The translations under genes and the position numbers were made by a program. The notes beneath the pieces are model-generated. The model saw only the letters and a program-made list of their open reading frames with translations. It had not been told where the DNA came from and made no database searches. This document shows, piece by piece, positions 50,339-59,314 of a stretch of 64,000 nucleotides of DNA (positions within the stretch are counted from its first letter, which is position 1; each line of letters starts with the position of its first letter). Source of the stretch: Rhizorhapis sp036570425 (lineage in GTDB: Bacteria > Pseudomonadota > Alphaproteobacteria > Sphingomonadales > Sphingomonadaceae); NCBI GenBank assembly GCA_036570425.1, contig DATCYF010000018.1, positions 1 to 64,000 on the forward strand, in the 5' to 3' direction.

Positions 50339-51946
50339 TCAAGCGGCGTCGAGAGCCCTTCCCCGCGTCTCCGACAAACCGAAGATCGTTACCACGAGAG
50401 CCATCGCCACAACTCCGAAGGTATACCACAAACCGGCATAAGGGTCCCCTGTCCGCGCTACGACATACTGGCTGACAAGAGGGAGGAACCCGCCAAAATA
50501 GCCCGTTCCGATATGGTAGGGGATCGACATGGAACTGTAGCGAATTCGGGGCGGAAACAATTCGGAGAGAAGCGCGGCAGCAGGACCATAAGTCGCTCCG
50601 GAAAGGGCGCTCAACCCCAGGATGGCGAGGATGATGATAGCAATATTGCCGTTCGAAGGGATGACTTTGCCAAGATCGTATCCCGCACGCGTCAGTTCCG
50701 CATCAAGCGCCGTGTCCGTATGCTCCGTCAGCACCGTACCGCCAATCCGGAGTTGGACCGATCCCGAGCCGGCCTTACCTTCCTTCGTGATATAACTTAG
50801 TCCACGTGTGGACAGTTTATGAAGAAGCCGACCACATTCGGTCAACTGCTCCTTGGCGAAGGGATTGTACGTGCAGTCGTTCCCTGAAACGATAATGGGC
50901 GCGCGGCGCGCAGCTTCCGCCAGATTGGGATTGGCTGCATCGCCCATCAGATGGAACAACGGAAAAAGCAGCAGCAGGGTCGCGATGTAGCCGGCGACAA
51001 TAGGCTTTTTCCTGCCCACTCGATCAGAAAGCCAGCCAAAAAATACAAACCAGAACAGGCCCGCCAAAGCGCCGGCGCCAACGACCAGTTCCGCAGCGGA
51101 GTTTTCCATGCGTTGTGGACCGGTAAGGAAGAACAGCGCTCCATACATGGCCGTATACCAGATGACAGTGAGCCCTGCGGCCAAACCGAAGAGCGCCACA
51201 AACAGCCGACGCTTATTTCCTGGATAAGTAAAACTTTCTTTCAGTGGATTGGCCGAAGTTTCGCCCGCTTCCTTCATTGCCTTGAAAACCGGACTCTCGC
51301 GGAGTTTCAGCCGCATGTAGAGCGACACCACAAGCAGCAGCAGCGACAAAATGAAAGGCAAGCGCCATGCCCAGGCCTCCCATGCTTCCGGGCCGACGAC
51401 CGATTTTGTCCCCAATACTACAAGAATGGACAGAATAAAGCCGCCCGGGACGCTTGCCTGGATGAAACTGGTAAAATAACCGCGTCTGTCCTTCGGCGCA
51501 TGTTCGCTGACATAAATGGCCGCGCCTCCATATTCCCCGCCAAGAGCGAGCCCCTGAATAATACGCAAACCAATGATGATGATTGGCGCAGCGGCACCGA
51601 TCGCCGCTTCGGAAGGAATGAAGCCAATGGCCGCCGTAGCCAGGCCCATGAGCGTGATGGTCATGAGGAACGTGTATTTGCGTCCTAAACGATCACCCAA
51701 ATAACCGAACAGAGCAGCGCCTAATGGACGGAAACCGAAGCCCACCGCGAATCCAGCTAGCGAAAGCAGCAACTCCACGGTTGGGTTCCCGGTCGGGAAG
51801 AACACTCTCCCGATGATGGGAGCAAGCGTTCCGTAGATGAAAAAATCATACCATTCGAAGAGCGTGCCAAGTGACGACGCTCCGATAATGAGCCGCATTT
51901 CCTTTCGGCTGGGCTGCTCCCCCGCCACAGCTAGACTCCCGGCCAT
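50339..51946 (-). CDS. MFS transporter of the metabolite:H+ symporter (MHS) family
   Basis: A 535-residue permease with twelve helices. ASSLGTLFEWYDFFIYGTLA in helix 1 and GYLGDRLGRKYTFL in loop 2-3 are MHS signatures. LALGGEYGGAAIYVSEHAPK is helix 4. Between helices 8 and 9 there is a large polar insert (about 355-430) with two Cys (NDCTYNPF, ECGRLL). The insert is absent from E. coli ProP or KgtP. MHS carriers take up carboxylates or betaines with protons; the substrate here is unknown. Confidence 0.88.
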   Translation of the reverse strand: MAGSLAVAGEQPSRKEMRLIIGASSLGTLFEWYDFFIYGTLAPIIGRVFFPTGNPTVELLLSLAGFAVGFGFRPLGAALFGYLGDRLGRKYTFLMTITLMGLATAAIGFIPSEAAIGAAAPIIIIGLRIIQGLALGGEYGGAAIYVSEHAPKDRRGYFTSFIQASVPGGFILSILVVLGTKSVVGPEAWEAWAWRLPFILSLLLLVVSLYMRLKLRESPVFKAMKEAGETSANPLKESFTYPGNKRRLFVALFGLAAGLTVIWYTAMYGALFFLTGPQRMENSAAELVVGAGALAGLFWFVFFGWLSDRVGRKKPIVAGYIATLLLLFPLFHLMGDAANPNLAEAARRAPIIVSGNDCTYNPFAKEQLTECGRLLHKLSTRGLSYITKEGKAGSGSVQLRIGGTVLTEHTDTALDAELTRAGYDLGKVIPSNGNIAIIILAILGLSALSGATYGPAAALLSELFPPRIRYSSMSIPYHIGTGYFGGFLPLVSQYVVARTGDPYAGLWYTFGVVAMALVVTIFGLSETRGRALDAA

Positions 51947-52178
51947 GTTCCTCCCCCACTTTTATTAACGTCATTTGGCATGATGCATGAAGTGGAGCAA
52001 GAACTGAAAACGCCCTGTTCGCAATCGCACCACAGGCCGAACTATGAAGGGAAGCCCAGCCCTTTCTCAAAAGAGAAGAACCTCAATGCCTCATTATTCT
52101 TTTGTGAAGGAGCTTAGAGTTCCAGTGCCGTACTCCCGCCCCGAACACCCCAGCTCAATGAATAACCGCTTGACGGAA
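51947..52178. other. Intergenic stretch without a supported gene
   Basis: The gap between the MHS transporter start and pccA is 353 bases. Apart from the terminator at 52179-52214 I see nothing convincing. A 72-codon plus-strand frame (52044-52262) crosses the terminator and has no domain, so I do not call it. The transporter promoter must lie near 51950-52020. Confidence 0.5.
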
Positions 52179-52214
52179 AAGGGAGGACTCCGCCTCATCG
52201 CGGAGCCCTCCCTT
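52179..52214 (-). terminator. Rho-independent terminator downstream of pccA
   Basis: A 15-bp stem with one mismatch, AAGGGAGGACTCCGC/GCGGAGCCCTCCCTT (52179-52193, 52200-52214), has a 6-base loop. On the minus strand it runs into TTTTCC. It lies 86 bases past the pccA stop and should end the propionate operon. Confidence 0.8.
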
Positions 52215-52299
52215 AATCAAGTTCAATCGCACCTCGTTGGTTTCGCTGAGCCATTACCCTGAAGAGGGTTGACAGCAGCGCCCGTCAAGCTGGTAGGCG

Positions 52300-54273
52300 T
52301 CACTCCAGTTCCAGTATCACCGCATCGACGGCGAGACTGGCGCCAGGTTGCGCTTCAATAGATTTCACTACGCCTGCCTTTTCAGCCCGCAGGATGTTTT
52401 CCATCTTCATCGCCTCAACCACTGCGAGAGGTTGCCCCGCTTCCACCTTATCGCCGGCACCAACGTGCAGCGTCACCAGTAACCCGGGCATCGGACAGAG
52501 CAGATATTTCGACAGATCAGGCGGTACTTTTTCGATCATGTGCGCAGCATGGCGCGCAAGATGAGCGGGTAAGACGCGGACTTGATGGCTTGCACCACGC
52601 ACTGTCAGGCGGAAACCGGCGCGAATGGGCGCGATTTGAACGCTCAGTGTCTCTCCGCCGACTTCGGCTTCGATGAGGCGATCGCCGGGGGTGTATTCCA
52701 TGCTAATGTCGAGCGGTTGCCCATCGACGACTATTTGGTCCGTCGAAATAGTGACATCATGCACCACATCAGCAATCTTTACTTGCCATGCCGAGGCCGG
52801 ACGGAGCCGTTTTCCCAACTGACCATCAATGCGGCGCGCGCGATCCGCCTGAGCCGTCCCGGCAAAGGCGCCGATAGCGGCGAGTTGACGGAGCAATTCC
52901 GGACCCGCAGGCGCGCCAACGAAGCCTTCTGGATATTCCTCGGCTATAAAACCTGTAGTCAGCGCCCCTTCGCGAAAACGCGGATGCTGCATCAGGGCAG
53001 AGAGGAAATCGATATTATGTCCAGGGCCCTGGATTTCGAAGCGATCCAACGCTTCGATCTGCCGGTCAATGGCCTCTTCGCGGGTGTCTGCATAAGTGAT
53101 CAGCTTGGCGATCATGGGGTCATAGAACATGCTGACCTCGCCGCCTTCCATCACGCCATCATCGACTCTGACGCCATCCATCTCCAGCGGCGGATTGTAG
53201 CGGACGAGCCGCCCGGTCGAAGGGAGGAAACCCCGATACGGATCCTCGGCATAGACGCGGTTTTCTATGGCCCAGCCAGTGAGCTTCACCTCTTCCTGCG
53301 TAAAGGACAACGCCTCACCGGCTGCCACCCGGATCATCTGTTCCACCAGATCAAGGCCAGTGATGCACTCGGTTACTGGGTGCTCAACCTGAAGACGCGT
53401 ATTCATTTCCAGGAAATAGAAGCTCTTGTCGGCCCCCACGATGAGTTCGACTGTGCCTGCGCTATAATAGCCGACAGCCCGGGCCAGCGCGACAGCCTGC
53501 TCACCCATCGCCTTGCGCGTTTCGGGATCAATGAAGGGAGAAGGTGCTTCTTCAACGACCTTTTGATGTCGACGCTGGATCGAGCATTCGCGTTCACCCA
53601 GATAAACGATGTTGCCATGCTGATCGCCCAGCACCTGAATTTCAATGTGACGCGGGCTTTCGATAAATTTCTCGATGAATACGCGATCGTCGCCGAAGCT
53701 TGCCAAGCCTTCGCGCTTCACGCTTTCAAAACCCTCGCGAACGTCTTGCTCGCTCCAGGCGAGACGCATTCCCTTACCGCCGCCGCCGGCCGACGCCTTC
53801 ATCATCACCGGATAGCCTATGTCGGATGCGATGCTGACTGCATGAGCGGTGTCTTCAATTTCCCCAACGAAGCCGGGGACGACCGAGACGCCCGCTTTCT
53901 TAGCCAGCTTCTTCGATTCAATCTTGTCGCCCATCGCTGCAATGGCGTTGGGCGGAGGGCCAATAAAGACAATCCCGTTTTCGGCACAGGCCTTGGCGAA
54001 ACTCTCCCGCTCAGACAGGAAGCCATAGCCCGGATGCACTGCATTGGCTCCAGTGGCCTTGCATGCTTCTATAATCTTGTCGGCGAGCAAATAGGACTGA
54101 GCGGCAGGTGGCGGGCCCAGATATACGGCCTCATCCGCCATTGCCACGTGCGGCGCGCGCGCGTCCGCATCCGAATACACTGCGACTGTCGCAATACCCA
54201 TTTTCCGCGCGGTACGGATTACGCGGCAGGCAATTTCCCCGCGATTGGCGATTAGAATTTTCGTGATGTTCAT
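52300..54273 (-). CDS. pccA: Propionyl/acetyl-CoA carboxylase alpha subunit (biotin carboxylase-BCCP)
   Basis: A 657-residue protein. The biotin carboxylase N-domain starts KILIANRGEIACRVIRTARK, followed by an ATP-grasp domain (KASAGGGGKGMRLAW, about 160; EMNTRLQVEHPVTE, about 289). A beta-rich BT linker spans about 480-580. The C-terminal biotinyl domain has VEAMKMENIL (biotinyl Lys about 623). With PccB it carboxylates propionyl-CoA to methylmalonyl-CoA. The mutase and epimerase nearby favour propionyl-CoA over acetyl-CoA as substrate. Transcribed after bioB, with a 109-base gap. Confidence 0.93.
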   Translation of the reverse strand: MNITKILIANRGEIACRVIRTARKMGIATVAVYSDADARAPHVAMADEAVYLGPPPAAQSYLLADKIIEACKATGANAVHPGYGFLSERESFAKACAENGIVFIGPPPNAIAAMGDKIESKKLAKKAGVSVVPGFVGEIEDTAHAVSIASDIGYPVMMKASAGGGGKGMRLAWSEQDVREGFESVKREGLASFGDDRVFIEKFIESPRHIEIQVLGDQHGNIVYLGERECSIQRRHQKVVEEAPSPFIDPETRKAMGEQAVALARAVGYYSAGTVELIVGADKSFYFLEMNTRLQVEHPVTECITGLDLVEQMIRVAAGEALSFTQEEVKLTGWAIENRVYAEDPYRGFLPSTGRLVRYNPPLEMDGVRVDDGVMEGGEVSMFYDPMIAKLITYADTREEAIDRQIEALDRFEIQGPGHNIDFLSALMQHPRFREGALTTGFIAEEYPEGFVGAPAGPELLRQLAAIGAFAGTAQADRARRIDGQLGKRLRPASAWQVKIADVVHDVTISTDQIVVDGQPLDISMEYTPGDRLIEAEVGGETLSVQIAPIRAGFRLTVRGASHQVRVLPAHLARHAAHMIEKVPPDLSKYLLCPMPGLLVTLHVGAGDKVEAGQPLAVVEAMKMENILRAEKAGVVKSIEAQPGASLAVDAVILELE

Positions 54274-54382
54274 TCCTGCCCCAATTCCATTTCCATCTCG
54301 TCATACCCGGTCGCTTGGCGATCCAGGCCATAAGCATCGAATTTGCCCCGGAGTGCCGGACCCGGTCCGACACGGCTAGTCG

Positions 54383-55381
54383 CTACTCTGCCGCCTCCAA
54401 ATGGCCATGCGGCTGCATTTGCATGACACTGACACCCAGTTTCGCAAATAGCGCAGCATCGGCGCTATCGCCCGCATTGGGCGTGGTCAGCAGCCTGTCG
54501 CCGGTAAAGATGCTGTTTGCGCCCGCCATGAAGCACAGAGCCTGCGCGGCATCGGACATGCTTTCGCGGCCCGCCGACAGCCGCACCATGCTGGCAGGCA
54601 TAACGATCCGCGCCACCGCAACAGTCCGGACAAACTCAATCTCGTCGATTTTAGCAAGAGGCGTATCGGACAGCATATCGCCCAACACGGTGCCCTTCAC
54701 CGGCACCAGCGCGTTGATCGGAACGCTTTCCGGGTGCGCCGGAAGCGTCGCGAGTGCATGCAGGAAGCCGATACGATCCTCCCGCGTTTCGCCCATCCCG
54801 ACTATGCCGCCGCAACAGACGTTGATTCCGGCACTGCGGACATTGTCCAGCGTATTGAGCCGATCCTCGAATGTTCGCGTGGTGATGACATTGCCGTAAT
54901 TTTCCGGGCTGGTATCGATATTATGGTTATAATAATCGAGGCCGGCATCGGCCAGTTGCCGCGACTGTTCAGCCGACAGCATGCCCAGCGTCATGCAGGT
55001 TTCCATGCCCATGGCGCGGACACCCTTCACCATCTCGATAATTTTCGGCATGTCGCGATCTTTAGGGGAACGCCAGGCTGCGCCCATGCAGAATCGACCC
55101 GATCCGTTTTCCTTCGCTTCACGCGCTGAAGCCAGGACCTCATCCACATCCATCAGCTTTTCAGCCTTGAGTCCGCTGTCAGCGCTCGCGGACTGATTGC
55201 AATAACCACAATCTTCCGGGCAGCCGCCCGTTTTGATCGACAGCAATGTGGAAAGCTGCACTTCATTGCGCGGATGGTTGGCGCGGTGGATCTTCTGGGC
55301 TTCAAACAGCAGGTCCGCAAAGGATAAATCGAATAAAGCAGCGATTTCCCCGCGGGTCCAATCAGTACGAAGGTCGGTCAT
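54383..55381 (-). CDS. bioB: Biotin synthase
   Basis: A 332-residue radical SAM enzyme. GGCPEDCGYCNQSA (about 52-65) is the CxxxCxxC motif for the 4Fe-4S cluster. YNHNIDTSPENYGNVITTRT and CCGGIVGMGETREDR are conserved, and Arg in RLSAGRE holds the 2Fe-2S cluster. It inserts sulfur into dethiobiotin. No other bio gene is present. It sits between the mutase (4-base overlap) and pccA, whose product needs biotin. The C-terminus is somewhat extended. Confidence 0.95.
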   Translation of the reverse strand: MTDLRTDWTRGEIAALFDLSFADLLFEAQKIHRANHPRNEVQLSTLLSIKTGGCPEDCGYCNQSASADSGLKAEKLMDVDEVLASAREAKENGSGRFCMGAAWRSPKDRDMPKIIEMVKGVRAMGMETCMTLGMLSAEQSRQLADAGLDYYNHNIDTSPENYGNVITTRTFEDRLNTLDNVRSAGINVCCGGIVGMGETREDRIGFLHALATLPAHPESVPINALVPVKGTVLGDMLSDTPLAKIDEIEFVRTVAVARIVMPASMVRLSAGRESMSDAAQALCFMAGANSIFTGDRLLTTPNAGDSADAALFAKLGVSVMQMQPHGHLEAAE

Positions 55382-57525
55382 TCTGCGGCTTCCTCCAGAC
55401 CTTCAGGCGGCATATTATGACCAAGCAGTCGCAGCACATCTGCCGCACTCTCGATCACATTGCTTCCGGGTCCATAAATACCCGCCACCCCGGCATCACG
55501 CAGAAATTGATAATCCTGAGAGGGGATGACGCCGCCCGCGACAACCTTGATATCCGGCCGTCCATTATCGCGCAGCAAATTGATGAGTTGCGGAATCAGT
55601 GTCTTGTGACCGGCAGCCAGACTTGATGCGCCGACCACGTCGACGTCCTTTTCCAACGCGAGATAGAGCGTCTCCTCCGGCGTCTGGAACAAGGGTCCGC
55701 TTACCACTTCAAAACCCATGTCGGAAAACGCCGAAGCAATAACATTGGCGCCACGGTCATGTCCGTCCTGGCCCATCTTCGCGACCAGCATGCGGGGCTT
55801 ACGTCCCTTGCGTCGCTCGAAAGCATCGACGCCGTCGACCACCCGCGTCCAGCGGTCATCGTTCGCATATGCGCCGCCGTAGACACCCTTTACCGGCTTG
55901 GGAACAGTGTCATAGCGACCGAAAGCGTCTTCCATGGCTTGACTGATCTCACCAAGCGTCGCGCGTTTGCGGGCCGCGTCCACTGCCAAAGCCAGCAGAT
56001 TGCCGGTTCCCTTGGCACCTTCGCGCAATGCGTCCAACGCAGCCTGGCAAGCAGTTTCGTCTCGTCCGGCCTTGACCTTCTGGATACGAGCAATCTGCGC
56101 CTCGCGAACCTTGTGGTTGTCGACTTCCAGGATTTCGATGCTGTCTTCGTCCTTCAGACGGAACTTGTTAACTCCGACAATGACATCTTCGCCCCGATCG
56201 ACCCGCGCCTGCCGTGCGGCCGCAGCTTCTTCGATCATTGCTTTCGGCCATCCCGCCGCCACGGCCTTGGCCATCCCGCCTTCAGCTTCCACACGATCGA
56301 TGATTTCCGAAGCTTTATCGACGAGTTCCTTGGTTAGCGCCTCGATGTAATAGCTGCCGCCCAGCGGATCGACGACATTGCACATGCCAGTCTCTTCCTG
56401 GATGACGATCTGCGTGTTGCGGGCGATGCGAGCCGAGAAATCGGTGGGAAGCGCGATTGCCTCATCCAGCGCGTTGGTGTGGAGCGACTGGGTGCCGCCC
56501 AGCATCGCCGCCATCGCTTCGATGGTCGTGCGCATGACGTTGTTATAAGGGTCTTGCTCGGTCAGCGATACGCCTGATGTCTGGCAATGCGTGCGCAGCA
56601 TTTTGGAGCGCTCTTGTTTTGCGCCCAGATCAGTCATCACACGATACCAGAGCGTACGTGCAGCACGCAGTTTCGCTATCTCCATGAAGAAATTCATGCC
56701 GATAGCGAAGAAGAAAGAAAGACGACCGGCGAACTGGTCTATATCAAGTCCCGAAGCCACTCCGTAGCGCACATATTCGGCACCATCCGCAATGGTGAAG
56801 GCCAGTTCCTGCACCTGTGTCGCACCGGCTTCCTGCATATGATAGCCAGAGATGGAGATGCTGTTGAACTTCGGCATGTGCTGCGAGGTATAGCCGAAAA
56901 TGTCCGAAATGATCCGCATCGACGGTTCTGGCGGATAAATGTAGGTGTTGCGGACCATGAACTCCTTCAGAATGTCGTTCTGAATGGTCCCGCTCAACTT
57001 GTCCTGAGAAACACCCTGCTCTTCCGCCGCGATGATGTAAAACGCCAACACAGGAATGACCGCGCCATTCATGGTCATGCTGACTGACATCTGATCGAGC
57101 GGAATTCCGTCGAACAGGATTTTCATATCATCGATGGTGTCGATGGCGACACCGGCTTTGCCTACGTCTCCGGTGACGCGGGGATGGTCGCTGTCATAGC
57201 CCCTGTGCGTGGCCAGATCGAAAGCGACAGACAGGCCCTTCTGCCCGGCTGCAAGATTGCGGCGATAGAAGGCATTGGATTCTTCAGCGGTGGAAAAACC
57301 GGCATATTGCCGGATGGTCCACGGCTGCCCCGCATACATGCTGCCGCGTACTCCGCGGGTAAAGGGGCCGAAACCGGGAAGGCCGGAGTCAATGTCCTTG
57401 ACGTCCTCAGCCGTATAGAGCGGCTTTACCGCAATCCCCTCGGGCGTTTGCCATGTGAGATCGCGCCCCTTCACTTCCTTTTCGGACAGGGCCTTCCAGT
57501 CGCTGATAGTAGGCTTGTCAGTCAT
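55378..57525 (-). CDS. mcm: Methylmalonyl-CoA mutase
   Basis: A 715-residue single-chain mutase. The N-terminal TIM barrel has YAGQPWTIRQYAGFSTAEES and QQMSVSMTMNGAV-type (here LDQMSVSMTMNGAVIPVLA) motifs. The C-terminal B12 domain (about 580-710) has GQDGHDRGANVIASAF, where His binds cobalt, then SSLAAGH and GGVIPSQD. It converts (R)-methylmalonyl-CoA to succinyl-CoA. Its stop overlaps the bioB start by 4 bases. No MeaB chaperone gene is in the window. Confidence 0.96.
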   Translation of the reverse strand: MTDKPTISDWKALSEKEVKGRDLTWQTPEGIAVKPLYTAEDVKDIDSGLPGFGPFTRGVRGSMYAGQPWTIRQYAGFSTAEESNAFYRRNLAAGQKGLSVAFDLATHRGYDSDHPRVTGDVGKAGVAIDTIDDMKILFDGIPLDQMSVSMTMNGAVIPVLAFYIIAAEEQGVSQDKLSGTIQNDILKEFMVRNTYIYPPEPSMRIISDIFGYTSQHMPKFNSISISGYHMQEAGATQVQELAFTIADGAEYVRYGVASGLDIDQFAGRLSFFFAIGMNFFMEIAKLRAARTLWYRVMTDLGAKQERSKMLRTHCQTSGVSLTEQDPYNNVMRTTIEAMAAMLGGTQSLHTNALDEAIALPTDFSARIARNTQIVIQEETGMCNVVDPLGGSYYIEALTKELVDKASEIIDRVEAEGGMAKAVAAGWPKAMIEEAAAARQARVDRGEDVIVGVNKFRLKDEDSIEILEVDNHKVREAQIARIQKVKAGRDETACQAALDALREGAKGTGNLLALAVDAARKRATLGEISQAMEDAFGRYDTVPKPVKGVYGGAYANDDRWTRVVDGVDAFERRKGRKPRMLVAKMGQDGHDRGANVIASAFSDMGFEVVSGPLFQTPEETLYLALEKDVDVVGASSLAAGHKTLIPQLINLLRDNGRPDIKVVAGGVIPSQDYQFLRDAGVAGIYGPGSNVIESAADVLRLLGHNMPPEGLEEAAE

Positions 57526-57601
57526 TATTCAACCTCGAGATTGGCAACGCACAAAGCAGGCATCGCAATGTGGAGCGTTACCGTTTCGCTGCAAAAATAG
57601 C

Positions 57602-58024
57602 TCAATGCGCGCCCTCTTTCGGCGTTTCCATCAGCTCAATGAGTACGCCGCCCATATCCTTGGGGTGGACAAAAACAACAGGCGTCCCGTGCGCCCCGAT
57701 GCGCGGTTCACCCAATATTTTCGCGCCCTTGGCTTCCATTTCTGCCTTGGCGACATGAATATCGGCCACTTCAAAACAAACATGATGCTGTCCGCCTTGC
57801 GGGTTCTTTTCCAGAAACTTGGCAATCGGGCTATTCTCACCCAATGGCTCGATCAGTTCGATTTGACTGTTGGGCGTATCAACGAAGCACACCCGTACGC
57901 CTTGGGGCGGTAGATCGAAGGCGTCATGCACCTTGGTCGCGCCCATCAAATTGACGTACATCTCTACGGACTTTTCGATGGACGGCGTAGCGATGCCGAC
58001 ATGGTTGAGGCGGCCAATACTCAT
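57602..58024 (-). CDS. mce: Methylmalonyl-CoA epimerase
   Basis: A 140-residue glyoxalase-fold protein. ATG 58024 gives MSIGRLNHVGIATPSIEKSV and overlaps the thiolase stop (ATGA). Metal ligands are His in LNHVGIA, Glu in IELIEPLG, His in GGQHHVCFEV and Glu in LIELMETP. It interconverts the two methylmalonyl-CoA epimers between PccAB and the mutase. A 76-base gap follows before mcm. Confidence 0.93.
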   Translation of the reverse strand: MSIGRLNHVGIATPSIEKSVEMYVNLMGATKVHDAFDLPPQGVRVCFVDTPNSQIELIEPLGENSPIAKFLEKNPQGGQHHVCFEVADIHVAKAEMEAKGAKILGEPRIGAHGTPVVFVHPKDMGGVLIELMETPKEGAH

Positions 58025-59208
58025 CAGAGTTTCTCCACTACCATGGCGATGCCTTGCCCGCCACCGATGCACATAGTGGCGAGGCCATATTTGCCGCCAC
58101 TGCGTTCCAGTTCATATAGCAGCTTCACCATCAAAATGGCACCCGTCGCACCGATCGGATGGCCGAGCGAAATCCCGCTCCCATTAGGATTGACTTTGTC
58201 GGGGTTGAAACCAAGTTCCTGAGCCACCGCGCAAGCTTGCGCCGCAAACGCCTCGTTGCTTTCGATGACGTCAATGTCATCCAGATCAAGTCCCGCACGC
58301 TTGAGGGCAATCGGAACAGCCTTGACCGGCCCTACACCCATGATGCTCGGTTCAACCCCGGCATGGCCCCATCCTATGATGCGGCCCATGGGCTTGAACC
58401 CTTTCTCGTCAACGGCTTTTTGCGAAGCGAGAACGACAGCCGCCGCGCCGTCATTGATGCCCGACGCGTTGCCTGCGGTGACCGATCCTTCCTTGTCGAA
58501 GGCGGGACGGAGCTTTGTCATTTCATCCAGGCTGGCATCGGCGCGGACATGCTCGTCCGTATCGAAAACCGTCGTGCCCTTCCTGGTCTTCACTTCGATC
58601 GGAAGAATTTGAGAGGTGAAACGCCCCTCCGCCTGCGCTCGCGCGGCGCGCTTATGGCTTTCGATCGCGAGAGCATCCTGTGCCTCACGGCTGATGCTGT
58701 GTTTACGCGCTACATTTTCCGCCGTGATGCCCATGTGACACCCTTCAAACGGGTCACTCAACACCGTCAGCATAGCGTCGATCGCAACGACATTCCCCAT
58801 TTTCGTGCCCCAGCGGGCACTGGTCAGCACATGAGGAGAGCGGCTCATGCTTTCCGCACCACCCGCAACGGCAATGTCACATTCGCCCAATGTGATCATT
58901 TGCGCCGCAGATATGATGGCCTGCATGCCCGATCCGCACAGGCGATTGAGCGTCAAAGCCGGCGCTTCAATCGGAAGGCCGGCATCTACGGCAGCGACTC
59001 GAGCGAGGTAGGCATCCTTGGGATCGCTCTGAATGACCTGACCCATGACGACATGGCCCACATCAGACGGAGTGACGCCCGCGCGCTTTACTGCTTCCTC
59101 GATAACAAGCTTACCCAGAGCTGCAGGCGCGAAATCCTTGAGCCCACCACCAAAGTCACCAATGGCAGTGCGGACACCGGAGAGGATGTAAATGGGTTCT
59201 GTAGTCAT
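58024..59208 (-). CDS. Acetyl-CoA C-acyltransferase (beta-ketothiolase)
   Basis: A 394-residue thiolase, the second in the window. Catalytic residues are Cys in NRLCGSGMQAI (about 90), His in GHPIGATGAIL (about 350) and Cys in CIGGGQG (about 380). Its place in the propionate gene set suggests it cleaves longer or branched beta-ketoacyl-CoA, releasing propionyl- and acetyl-CoA, as BktB-like enzymes do. That substrate range is inferred. It shares the ATGA overlap with mce; a repeat-type palindrome lies between it and pccB. Confidence 0.9.
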   Translation of the reverse strand: MTTEPIYILSGVRTAIGDFGGGLKDFAPAALGKLVIEEAVKRAGVTPSDVGHVVMGQVIQSDPKDAYLARVAAVDAGLPIEAPALTLNRLCGSGMQAIISAAQMITLGECDIAVAGGAESMSRSPHVLTSARWGTKMGNVVAIDAMLTVLSDPFEGCHMGITAENVARKHSISREAQDALAIESHKRAARAQAEGRFTSQILPIEVKTRKGTTVFDTDEHVRADASLDEMTKLRPAFDKEGSVTAGNASGINDGAAAVVLASQKAVDEKGFKPMGRIIGWGHAGVEPSIMGVGPVKAVPIALKRAGLDLDDIDVIESNEAFAAQACAVAQELGFNPDKVNPNGSGISLGHPIGATGAILMVKLLYELERSGGKYGLATMCIGGGQGIAMVVEKL

Positions 59209-59247
59209 TGTCTTCCAATCTCGTTGTTTGACTCATTCGAGCCTGGC

Positions 59248-59303
59248 CCGGAATCCAATTATGGCAACAGCATCTGCAGACCCTGGATTCCGGCTCACCG
59301 GAA
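59248..59303. repeat. REP-like palindrome between pccB and the thiolase
   Basis: A perfect 10-bp inverted pair CCGGAATCCA/TGGATTCCGG (59248-59257, 59284-59293) overlaps a smaller stem TTCCGG-CTCA-CCGGAA (59288-59303). CTGGATTCCGGCTCACCGG-type units are common dispersed repeats in alphaproteobacterial intergenic DNA. Here it fills most of the 106-base gap and may shape mRNA processing between the two genes. Confidence 0.65.
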
Positions 59304-59314
59304 TGACCAAGGGA

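Noticed and set aside
52044..52262. A 72-codon plus-strand gene between the MHS transporter and pccA
   Set aside because: It has no domain or ribosome site and runs through the pccA terminator.
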